Shown here: positions 28,851 through 36,314 of the stretch, in pieces
Layout of the letters: each line of letters begins with the position of its first letter
How positions within the stretch are numbered: the stretch's first letter is position 1
Source of the DNA: Myxococcales bacterium
GTDB lineage: Bacteria; Myxococcota_A; Polyangia; Polyangiales; Houyiibacteriaceae
Length of the DNA: 64,000 nt
NCBI GenBank assembly: GCA_029861865.1
Contig: JAOTYL010000003.1
Coordinates: forward strand, 62,001-126,000
Direction: 5' to 3'
Notes under the pieces: generated by a model
Databases searched by the model: none
The model's input: only the letters and a program-made list of their open reading frames with translations
What the model was told of the DNA's origin: nothing
Program-made: the position numbers and the translations under genes

Positions 28851-30029
28851 TCAAAAGATCCGGGCGCCGAACGCGACCAGCCCCGAGAAATAGGGTGGGT
28901 CGAGCAACCAGCTGACCGGGAAGCCCCAGCTAACCCGGATGTTGACCTGGTAGCGGCCTGCGGGGCCAAAGCGCAGATCGCCCAGCAATGCCAAGCCGCC
29001 AGCGCCGCCGTAGTTGCTGAGAGCTCCAATCCGATAAACGTCGTTGAAGGCGCCGCCCCCGACCAAAAGACCGAACTCGTGCTGCGAGCTTTCTTTAGCT
29101 TTCAAATGAAGGCCGAGCTGGCCTGCCAAGAGGCGCTCGGAGATCAGACCGGGCCAGGGAAGACCAGGCACTGGAATCACGTAAGGGCTGACGCCGCCCA
29201 TGCGACGGCGCGTGATGTCATCCTGCGCCCAGCCGTAGTTACCCCACTCATCAAGCTGCAAACGGACAAACGGCCCCAATTGCCAACCGGCCCGCAGCCA
29301 TTGGCTGACACTGTACATCACTTTGCCGGGGTCGTTTCGCCCGTCGTCGAGGCCCCATCGTTGGACGTCCGATCGCACATCGAGGCCGCCGTCAATCCCC
29401 ACTGCCACACCCGTGATACGCGGAAAGATACGATGAGCCTCCCATTCCGTGGCGGGTACGTCGATGTTCCAGTAGTTGTACCCAATGCGAGGCTCGAAAA
29501 CCCATGTGTTGGGTGGAAGCTGATAGTCAGCTGAAGTGCTGCTTCGCTGCGCGAACCACCAGCGCCGCGCACCCAAAATGACCTCGAGGGTCTGATTCTT
29601 TCCCGGATACCACTGCAGCTTGGTGCTGACCAAGACATAACTTGCCTTGAAGCCGTACTCGCTGATCCGGAGCCCCTGCTGGAAGTAGTCGTTGAGGAGC
29701 TGCGAAATCACTGCCTCTCCTTCGACGAAAGCGAAAAACGCGAGCTTGTCGTCGGCGAAGGACAGTCGCTCGATACCCACATGAAGCTTCGTCGTGTTGT
29801 AGAACAGCCTGAGGTTGCCGCCGCCAACAATTCCCTCGCCCACGCTGTCGAAGGAAGCCCAACCGTGCCCGGTGAGTTGCTGGTCGAGCCCCGGCACGAA
29901 GTTGAGCTCACCGCCACCCAGAGCCGCGGCATGCCAGGTGTCCGGCTGCGCCATGGTGGTCGAAGGCAAGACCACAGCGACGACCGCCACTATCAAAGCA
30001 CCTGCGATGGTCGATCTGCTTCTCAACAT
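28851..30029 (-). CDS. Putative outer-membrane protein
   Basis: The product has a signal peptide (GALIVAVVAVVLPSTTMAQ) and a roughly 370-residue mature region of amphipathic strands with frequent Tyr/Trp, such as YQVNIRVSWGFPVSWLL near the C-terminus, and it ends in Phe (ARIF), as outer-membrane barrels often do. No domain is recognised. Directly upstream on the same strand are two decayed genes, so the promoter region may have been rearranged. Confidence 0.55.
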   Translation of the reverse strand: MLRSRSTIAGALIVAVVAVVLPSTTMAQPDTWHAAALGGGELNFVPGLDQQLTGHGWASFDSVGEGIVGGGNLRLFYNTTKLHVGIERLSFADDKLAFFAFVEGEAVISQLLNDYFQQGLRISEYGFKASYVLVSTKLQWYPGKNQTLEVILGARRWWFAQRSSTSADYQLPPNTWVFEPRIGYNYWNIDVPATEWEAHRIFPRITGVAVGIDGGLDVRSDVQRWGLDDGRNDPGKVMYSVSQWLRAGWQLGPFVRLQLDEWGNYGWAQDDITRRRMGGVSPYVIPVPGLPWPGLISERLLAGQLGLHLKAKESSQHEFGLLVGGGAFNDVYRIGALSNYGGAGGLALLGDLRFGPAGRYQVNIRVSWGFPVSWLLDPPYFSGLVAFGARIF

Positions 30030-30038
30030 GCAACAACG

Positions 30039-30339
30039 CTATTCGCTTTGGCTCACGGGATTGTACCAGATGGGCGAGGTCCAGGCGCTCTCCTGGCAGC
30101 ACTGTTTGTCGATCAGGCGTTCTTGCTTGTCGCAATCGTATTTCGCCTCCACGCACATTCGAGTCTACCATGAGACCGCCGCCGCTGAAGTACATGCGGT
30201 CCGCGAACTCGATGACCTCGTCACCCAGCCGCATGTCTCCTGCGCCACCGCCCCCTCGGAACTCCAAGACTCGGACGTAGTAGTAAAGAAGGGTTGTCGA
30301 CTCTAGCGAACGCCGAGGCGCGAACGGTGATCAGGTGCC
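30039..30339 (-). pseudogene. Frameshifted small gene
   Basis: Two overlapping minus-strand frames each look protein-like. The first covers roughly 30339-30160 (LLYYYVRVLEF, then RLGDEVIEFADRMYF). The second, 30158-30039, begins MCVEAKYDCDKQER and ends ESAWTSPIWYNPVSQSE. Joining them at about 30158 by a one-base shift gives a continuous Cys-containing polypeptide. No start codon with a ribosome binding site is evident. I read it as a decayed gene, but a sequencing error is possible. Confidence 0.3.
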
Positions 30340-30789
30340 ACGCTTCTCGACCCACCGTGTGAGAAACGCGCACTCCTTTGCGCGCGCGCTCCGCAGCTCT
30401 TTTTCGATGCTCGACTCGATTAGGCCCCCGAGACCGAACATTTTCGCCTCGATGCAGAAATCGTCGGTCCGTCGGCAATGTCCCTCACCAGCCGCTTCGA
30501 CGCGGACCGTCCCGTGCATCGTGACTACGTCCTTCCGCGGCTTGCTCGTGGGGTCAAGGTTCGTGGGCTGCACCACCCGCCACGCCCACTCGGTCGAGTG
30601 TGCCGTTTCTGCGGCGGTCGTTGCGAGCGCCCGAAAGAGATTCCAACGGACCCACCTTGCTTCGTTGAACTGCGCCCGCGCCCGAGCGAGGTCGGCGATT
30701 CGCGCGGATGAATTGCTGGAGCACGTGCGTGGCGCCTGGGGAGCGCTGCCCTTGGTTTGAGGGGCGCTCCGTGAACCAGATTGAAGGCA
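30331..30789 (-). pseudogene. 5'-truncated DUF2505/SRPBCC-like gene
   Basis: The frame from a stop at 30790 down to 30331 reads sensibly, with FNEARWVRWNLFRAL, TMHGTVRVEAAGEGHC, then FGLGGLIESSIEKELRSAR and a terminal RWVEKRG. The GLGGLIE-type helix and strand pattern match the C-terminal half of START-like lipid-binding (DUF2505/SRPBCC) proteins. The N-terminal half and any start codon other than an internal GTG at 30576 are missing. It follows the 30805 gene by 15 bases. Confidence 0.4.
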
Positions 30790-30804
30790 CTACGCTGACC
30801 GGTC

Positions 30805-31725
30805 TCACTCGCTGGTGGGGCGATCTTGGAGCTGGCCGTCTTCGACCAGAAATCTCGTGCTGTCGCGCACGTGCTCAACCGTCGAGCGATAATGGTCGCG
30901 TTCGAAGTACGCCTGGAGTGGCAGGTTGATGGCGAGAACCTGCGGGCGCCCCTGCCATCGAAGCGTATCGCCATCGACCTCTCGGACCCGTCCCATGGCG
31001 ACGGCGCTGCTGGCATCTCGCAAAGATAGGTCAGCCAGATCCCGCTCCAGCGCGCGGAACCTCCCTTCGTCGACTGGATCGACGAACTTCATCGCCCTTC
31101 CATAGAGGTTGGCGTTGTGGAATCCCTGCGGGTTGTTGACCAGACCGTCGCACCCAAGTCGTGTCGCCATTAGCCGCAGCAGCTCCCCCTGCCAGCGGAA
31201 TAGCCCGAGGCCCGGATATCTTTGGTCAGGCAGCGGCTGTTGATCGGACGGAAAATCGGTGCGGGGATCCTGCATCAGCAGCCATTCGATGCTCAGCATC
31301 CTATGCGTGGTGCCGTCGGGGAGCCGCAGCGGTCGAAACCCGAGAACCATTTCGATCAGCAGGTGTTCCGCATCCCGCTGGTCGAAATGGATACGCAGCC
31401 TATGACGTGACGCATCGCTTGTGTCGAGCGATAGGAGTAGTTTCTCGAAGCCTTTGTCACGCAGCAACTGCAAGAAGCCATACCGCTCGAGCGCCAGCTG
31501 CCCACCTTCGGCGCTGTACAGCCCCAGGAAGCGGTCGACCCGGCCTTCCGGTGGCCCCAACAGGCTCGCTAGATCACTCTCCGACAGCTGCGGGTCCTCG
31601 CGGGATAGTTCTGCACGCGTCAGCCGGTCGTACACGCGACCGTATTGGTCTTGGACGCCGGCGGGCCGAAGCCAATCACGCAGATCGCGCAATCGGCTCA
31701 CTAACCCCTGGCGAACGGTCGTCAT
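30805..31725 (-). CDS. Conserved protein of unknown function
   Basis: The 306-residue product is charged and soluble, with no signal peptide. Recognisable stretches include GPPEGRVDRFLGLYSAEGG, LRIHFDQRDAEHLLIEMVLG and a C-terminal LAINLPLQAYFERDHY. Codon use and the absence of low complexity support a real gene, but I recognise no family. The ATG at 31725 (MTTVRQGLVS) is preferred to the more distal start at 31797. Confidence 0.6.
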   Translation of the reverse strand: MTTVRQGLVSRLRDLRDWLRPAGVQDQYGRVYDRLTRAELSREDPQLSESDLASLLGPPEGRVDRFLGLYSAEGGQLALERYGFLQLLRDKGFEKLLLSLDTSDASRHRLRIHFDQRDAEHLLIEMVLGFRPLRLPDGTTHRMLSIEWLLMQDPRTDFPSDQQPLPDQRYPGLGLFRWQGELLRLMATRLGCDGLVNNPQGFHNANLYGRAMKFVDPVDEGRFRALERDLADLSLRDASSAVAMGRVREVDGDTLRWQGRPQVLAINLPLQAYFERDHYRSTVEHVRDSTRFLVEDGQLQDRPTSE

Positions 31726-32087
31726 GAGGACGGATGGTAAACGCCTTTCGTGGTCCTGAGAAAGGGGTCTCGTTCGAGCCCAGCTTTTGATTCGCACGAA
31801 AGTGGTCGCCAGCTGACCGGATTAGTGAAGGCGGTGGGAATCGAACAGCCTGCAGCTCACCCGATTCAGGCGATTCTCGAACGGTTTTGCGGACAGGTAT
31901 CCCCGAAGACACTGTCAAACAATACGGGCAAAACGCGGTAGCGGACGTTCTTATGACAATGTCACAAATCCCGGACGTGAATCGGGAGCTCGCAGAGGTC
32001 CGGGCGATGTTCGCGGTGTTTGACGTGCGGCGGCGGAAGCGTGGACCCCAGTGTGCCGCGCGCGCCACTAAGGGCCCGTCCAGCGCG
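31726..32087. other. Spacer with a possible gene remnant
   Basis: No intact gene is seen. On the plus strand around 31850-32040 two frames read like parts of one protein (HPIQAILERF, then after a shift IPEDTVKQYGQ and RELAEVRAMFAVFDVRRRK). It could be a decayed gene of unknown type. Support is weak. Confidence 0.25.
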
Positions 32088-32222
32088 TCATTTCGGCAAT
32101 CGATGATGCACGCCGCTTCCAGCAGAGCCACCGCTTCCACCATCGCCCGCAGTCTCACCGCAGCCAACGATTGGCATGACACCCAGCGCCAGCACGTAAA
32201 CCAAACCCATTAAGTACCGCAT
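32088..32222 (-). CDS. Lipoprotein stub (44 residues), probably truncated
   Basis: The ATG at 32222 has a perfect GGGAGG eight bases upstream. The peptide has a hydrophobic core LMGLVYVLALGVMPI, a lipobox IVGC and a glycine/serine linker (GDGGSGGSAGSG) of the kind that tethers large lipoproteins in Myxococcota. It stops eight residues after the linker, so the globular domain is missing. Either it is a tiny lipoprotein or, more likely, a gene truncated downstream of its export signal. Confidence 0.45.
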   Translation of the reverse strand: MRYLMGLVYVLALGVMPIVGCGETAGDGGSGGSAGSGVHHRLPK

Positions 32223-32643
32223 CAGAAACCTCCCGCTGACCCTTCCCACCGGAGCGCCATCAAGCAGAGCCATGTAGAAGCATCCGGTGTGCCAACGCAG
32301 ATCGGTTGGTTTCGAGGGGTTTTACAAAACCGTGACGTGCGCGTTCTGCGTTACGACGCGAATGAGTGCATAGAGTGCAGCATACTTTACCCCTTCGCTT
32401 TGGCGATTGACACTGGGTTCACCGTGGTTCACCAGCGGGGCGCTCATCGAAAACGACAATCAAGTTTGTCATTCAATTATTCGAGGCCAGCAACCAGTAA
32501 ATCAGCGCTGATGCTCTTCAGAAACCATCGTGAACGACAACCGATATTGACGTTCGTTCTGAGAGACGAATTGCGCGGAATGGCGCCGAGGGGCGAATAG
32601 AGCTATCAGGGCTGCAACACTCTCGAATAGGAACGAACGCAAA

Positions 32644-32841
32644 ATGGCTGAAGGTACAATCAAACGTCTTACGGACCGAGGCTTCGGTTTCATCGAAACC
32701 TCTCCCGGTAACGACATCTTTTTCCACATGTCGAACGTGGATGGCGTGCGCTTCGAGGATTTGCGCGAGGGACAGAAGGTCTCATTCGACGAAGGCCAAG
32801 GTCCCAAGGGGCCACGCGCGGAGAACGTCCGCCCTCTTTGA
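32644..32841 (+). CDS. Cold-shock domain protein (CspA family)
   Basis: This 65-residue single cold-shock domain carries RNP1 (RGFGFIE) and RNP2 (DIFFH), the aromatic residues that stack on single-stranded nucleic acid. It acts as an RNA chaperone. The 5' region is AT-richer than its surroundings and longer than 100 bases, as is common for cold-shock mRNAs. A short GC hairpin (CGAGGGC-GTG-GCCCTCG, 32874-32890) downstream may act as a weak terminator but has no T-run. Confidence 0.92.
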   Translation: MAEGTIKRLTDRGFGFIETSPGNDIFFHMSNVDGVRFEDLREGQKVSFDEGQGPKGPRAENVRPL

Positions 32842-32972
32842 GGCCGTGCGCAGATCTGCGTGAGGGCAGCTCGCGAGGGCGTGGCCCTCGTGCCCCTGAT
32901 CTTCAGGCGACTTCGACGCGCTTGAGCCGAGACGTACGACTCCAGCGCGAGCGCATAGGCCGCTTTCGTCGC

Positions 32973-33254
32973 TCAGCGCTGACGCTCTTCAGCAATGTCT
33001 AACCCTCGCTCCGCTGCCATCTCCGTCAGTCGCCGTTGAACATCCGTGCGTCCGAGTAGCCTGACGCGTTTCGACCCGAACCTTTGCTTGGCGACCTTCA
33101 CGAGCTGCTCGAGCGCATCATCGCGGGCCTCGCCGAGGAGCTCGATCGATTCTGCAGACTCTCGGAGCCGCACCTCGCCTGGCAGGTTGTGAACGATGCC
33201 TCCGCGACTCGTCCACAATTTTACGAGAGGGCAGGGGCTGAAGTCGGATCTCAC
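32973..33254 (-). CDS. Fragment resembling the LPD7 domain of relaxase-type proteins
   Basis: The sequence VRLRESAESIELLGEARDD, followed by a helix with KVAKQRFGSKRVRLLGR and RLTEMAAERGLDI, follows the beta-alpha-beta pattern of large-polyvalent-protein domain 7. That domain is attached to relaxases and other mobile-element proteins. No relaxase catalytic domain is adjacent, and the N-terminal 20 residues look unrelated. It is best read as a stub of a mobile-element gene. Confidence in the family is low. Confidence 0.3.
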   Translation of the reverse strand: MRSDFSPCPLVKLWTSRGGIVHNLPGEVRLRESAESIELLGEARDDALEQLVKVAKQRFGSKRVRLLGRTDVQRRLTEMAAERGLDIAEERQR

Positions 33255-33287
33255 GGCTCTTGATCGCCAGCCCCCGCAACTGCCGGC

Positions 33288-33500
33288 TCAAACGCCGCAG
33301 TGCACGATCAAGACCTTGAAACGGTCCTCGGGGCTCGCGCGTTCAGCCATGCCGCCCGTGCCCCCGGAACGACCTGGTCCTGCCATGCCGCCTCTTCCAC
33401 CGGAACCACCTGGTCCATTAACTGGGGGATCGTCCCCGCAGCCGCCCATCCCACCAAGGCAACCGAGCACCACTGTGAGAATCAATCTATAGGAGTTCAT
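33288..33500 (-). CDS. Glycine-rich lipoprotein stub
   Basis: The ATG at 33500 (MNSYRLILTVVLGC) is preceded by AAAGGCGG. The export signal ends in a lipobox GMGGC and is followed by DDPPVNGPGGSGGRGG, a Gly-rich linker. After about 50 residues the frame ends without a domain (FKVLIVHCGV). This is the second truncated lipoprotein within 1.3 kb. Confidence 0.45.
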   Translation of the reverse strand: MNSYRLILTVVLGCLGGMGGCGDDPPVNGPGGSGGRGGMAGPGRSGGTGGMAERASPEDRFKVLIVHCGV

Positions 33501-34015
33501 AGTTCCGCCTTTGCTTCTGAGTCCCGAAGGAGCCGACGTTTGCAACGATTCGCTCGTTACGATGCACGATCGAGCCTATCGTGACCATCGGCGTACGACT
33601 GACTTCGCACTTCCAAATGAGTCGTTGCCGACATCAAGAATGCTGAGAGGCTCGCGACTTCGCGGACCAGTCAGCAATTCGTAAACGCGATCTCGGCAAC
33701 TGCCCGATTGACGCATCCACGGCTCTGCCTGTGTTCGTAGCAACCTGCGGAACGAGGCGCGAATTTCGGTTCTTCCGGCTCCGGCTTCTTTGTTTAAGCG
33801 GCCTAGATCCGTCCGGCGCGCACGGGTAGCCAGTACTGACCGGTGAAACAGCCGATGGCGTTCATTGTTACCGTGTCAAGGGCTCTTCACTGTCGCCTCC
33901 GAACGCGTTCTGCATTAAGAAGAAGCCAGCCACCGGCGGGTCGCAACCGGTCACACGGCCCTAGCCCCAGACGAGCACGAACTTCCATTGCTGACCCGTG
34001 AAGACTACTAGGCTC
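33501..34015. other. Region with no supported gene
   Basis: No frame here has a ribosome binding site together with plausible protein sequence. Minus-strand stretches such as VVFTGQQWKFVLVWG (ending near 33965) look like protein ends out of context. The region is probably decayed sequence. Confidence 0.4.
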
Positions 34016-34111
34016 GGCCGCGAGCACCTGATGCAGAAGCTTGGCACACACAGCGTGGCCGGCCTCACGAAGTTCGCGATCCGGGAAGGGGTGACGGTGC
34101 TCGAGGAGTGA
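34016..34111 (+). pseudogene. C-terminal remnant of a LuxR/NarL-type response regulator
   Basis: The frame ending at the TGA 34109-34111 reads REHLMQKLGTHSVAGLTKF followed by AIREGV. This matches the recognition helix and last helix of NarL/LuxR-type HTH domains (consensus near MEKLGVHSVAELTRYAI). No receiver domain or first HTH helices are found upstream, so only the last 31 residues remain. Confidence 0.5.
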
Positions 34112-34212
34112 TCGCTGCCGGTACAAAATGATGGCAGGAACTCCATGAACCGCAACGCAGATGGCCGCTTTGGCTCGCCGGTGTATAGTCTGCGGTAGCC
34201 TCGGAGGGACAG

Positions 34213-34596
34213 ATGAGCGAGAAGAAACAAGGATTCAGGCTATTGGACGTCGAGGATTCGGGGGAGAACCTCATCGCGTACTCCCTTGGCGAAGGCGAGG
34301 TGACCGACGACGAGTTGGAGCCCTATTGGAAGCGGTTCGATGAGGCCGTAAGCGACGGCAGAAAGCTGCGAATCTACGCCGAGATGCACGCGCTTCCAAG
34401 CTTCGGACAGGGACTTGTGGTCGAGAAGCTCAAGCGGTTAACGACCGTCACGTCCGCCGTCGAGCGGATGGCAATCGTCGGTGATGCAAGATGGCTTGCG
34501 GCCTACGCGAAGAACGTCTCTCCAATCATCGGGGCCGACATCAGGCACTTCCCGATGGCGGACAAAGACGCAGCGTTGGACTGGGTCCGCGAATAG
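34213..34596 (+). CDS. SpoIIAA-like STAS-fold protein
   Basis: The 127-residue protein has the pattern of the SpoIIAA-like family. It starts with a strand ENLIAYSLGEGEVTDDEL, continues with a helix and KLRIYAEMHAL, and then has MAIVGDARWLAAYAKNV and a C-terminal ALDWV. These small STAS-fold proteins are thought to bind lipids or partner proteins; no reaction is known. GGAGGGACAG precedes the ATG. It converges with the FAD oxidoreductase gene with one base between. Confidence 0.75.
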   Translation: MSEKKQGFRLLDVEDSGENLIAYSLGEGEVTDDELEPYWKRFDEAVSDGRKLRIYAEMHALPSFGQGLVVEKLKRLTTVTSAVERMAIVGDARWLAAYAKNVSPIIGADIRHFPMADKDAALDWVRE

Positions 34597-34597
34597 T

Positions 34598-36313
34598 TCA
34601 CGGAAACAGGATGTCACCCCAGGACGGTCCACCGGCCTCCAGGAGAGCTTTGTCGATGGCATGGGAGATATCGAAAACTTGAGGCTCCGGGTAATCCCAG
34701 ACACCGCAGGGTGGGTGGCCTGAACCTGATGCAGCGATTACTGCGTTTGCAGCGCGTCGCCCTGCCTCGTTTGCCCCTTCCATGGTTGCGATATCGACGT
34801 TGGTCCTCACATAGTCCGCTGCAAGCATCAGATTCTGGATTGCAGTGGCAGTTCTTGGCCTATCGCTCAACGAACACGCCGTGTTGGTCAGCAGCGGCTC
34901 GGCATTTTGCGCCGCCCCTCCCTGCGGGAACGAAATGGCCGGGTCGAGAAAGAAGTCGACCGGATCTTCGGCGCCCAGAGGTAACGTCACGGAATTCGGC
35001 AGATGTGCGACCAACTGTTTCCAGGTCTCGTCGGCGACTTCGTTGGGTGTAGTACACTGCTCAGCGGTCTTGACGTGCACCTTGTCGCCCGGCGTCGTCC
35101 AATCCGATATGACAATCGACAAGAGGCCGTTGAGCGTGCCATCGCCGTAGTTTGATAGCTGGTCGTTTGGCCAGAATTGGGGCTGCGAAATCCCGGTCAA
35201 CGCCCACTTGGAGTCCGCGAAATTGACGTGACCTTTAACGATGGGAACATCCTTACTCAAATAGAACATGATGCCGGTCATCCACGACACCTCGAGATTC
35301 TTGATCCCGTTCAGGGAAGGCGCGGCTGTTGTCAACGCGAGATTCGACTCGGCCAATGGTGTCATGACTTCCACGGGAACCGCGGCGACATAATAGTCTG
35401 CGGTTACCGTCGTCGCGGCATTGGTCTGGGTATTCTCGACGGTTGCCGACGTGATCGTCGCCGGCACGGCGCCCGTGCTGACGTTCAACCCGGTCAGCTT
35501 TTGTTCCTGGTGAAAGTTGACTCCCTTGTGACTTAGATAGGCGACCCACGGGCTGAGCCAGGCATCGTTGGTGGGGGCATTCAGCACCCGATCCATCGTG
35601 CCTTTCCCAAAGAATACGCGGAAGAACTGGGCCAGCGTGTTGCCTCCGGTCATCGTGCTTGCCTTTTGTGCATCCATTGCCACGAACGCCCGAGAAAATC
35701 CTGTCACAAACATCTTGTTGTACTGAGCCGAACGCTGGATTGGAACATTGTGGTAATCCCACCACGTCACGCACTCGTATTCCTTCTCGCGCCGCTCTCG
35801 ACACATCGCAAACAAGCGCAGTATTCGTTTCAGCAGTATTTCCTTCTCACCGGGGGCCAACCCCAACTCCGGATTGCCGAAAAAACTATCGAGCGCGACA
35901 ATCCACTGCGGCAAGGTCTTTGGCGTATCGGGGGTCAACTTGTAGAGGGCTTTCCCCTCCTGGGCGATCGCGAACATTCCCGCATCGACCAGATTGTCGA
36001 ACGCGGTCGAGGGACCGATCGGCGCGGTCGAGGGACCGATCGGCGCGGCCGAGATACTGTTCAGCGGTCCGAGCGGGATGCGTTTCATCGTATCGTCGAG
36101 GTGCTGATAGAACCCCGGAAAGAAACGAAACCCGTGCTCGCCGGGTAGGTCCGGAAGAGGGGGAGTGCCGGTTCCTCCTTTCTCCAGGCTTCGAGCCTTG
36201 CCGCCGCAAATCTTGTTCTTTTCATAGACGTCGACTTCGAATCCACGCTCTCTCAATTCATGAGCAACGGTCAACCCGCCGACCCCGCCGCCGAAAATCG
36301 CTACCTTCGTCAT
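34598..36313 (-). CDS. FAD-dependent desaturase-like oxidoreductase (amine oxidase superfamily)
   Basis: The N-terminus KVAIFGGGVGGLTVAHELRE is the FAD-binding dinucleotide motif, followed by VDVYEKNKICGGKARS, as in phytoene desaturases, hydroxysqualene dehydroxylases and related amine oxidases. GEHGFRFFPGFYQHL is also characteristic of that branch. The C-terminus (MEGANEAGRRAANAVI) completes the FAD site. It likely oxidises or isomerises an isoprenoid, but the substrate is not proven. A 7-residue repeat (APIGPST twice) is present. It is the last gene of a minus-strand run, and its start at 36313 overlaps the end of the cyclase gene. Confidence 0.78.
   Translation of the reverse strand: MTKVAIFGGGVGGLTVAHELRERGFEVDVYEKNKICGGKARSLEKGGTGTPPLPDLPGEHGFRFFPGFYQHLDDTMKRIPLGPLNSISAAPIGPSTAPIGPSTAFDNLVDAGMFAIAQEGKALYKLTPDTPKTLPQWIVALDSFFGNPELGLAPGEKEILLKRILRLFAMCRERREKEYECVTWWDYHNVPIQRSAQYNKMFVTGFSRAFVAMDAQKASTMTGGNTLAQFFRVFFGKGTMDRVLNAPTNDAWLSPWVAYLSHKGVNFHQEQKLTGLNVSTGAVPATITSATVENTQTNAATTVTADYYVAAVPVEVMTPLAESNLALTTAAPSLNGIKNLEVSWMTGIMFYLSKDVPIVKGHVNFADSKWALTGISQPQFWPNDQLSNYGDGTLNGLLSIVISDWTTPGDKVHVKTAEQCTTPNEVADETWKQLVAHLPNSVTLPLGAEDPVDFFLDPAISFPQGGAAQNAEPLLTNTACSLSDRPRTATAIQNLMLAADYVRTNVDIATMEGANEAGRRAANAVIAASGSGHPPCGVWDYPEPQVFDISHAIDKALLEAGGPSWGDILFP
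36005..36046. repeat. Tandem 21-bp repeat inside the FAD oxidoreductase gene
   Basis: The 21-base unit beginning GGTCGAGGGACC occurs twice without a gap at 36005-36025 and 36026-36046. It is in frame and adds seven residues (APIGPST) to a surface loop. It is a recent slippage duplication. Confidence 0.7.
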
Positions 36314-36314
36314 C

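Noticed and set aside
33300-33500. Plus-strand Pro-rich frame (MPPVPPERPGP)
   Set aside because: It is the antisense of the Gly-rich linker of the lipoprotein stub.
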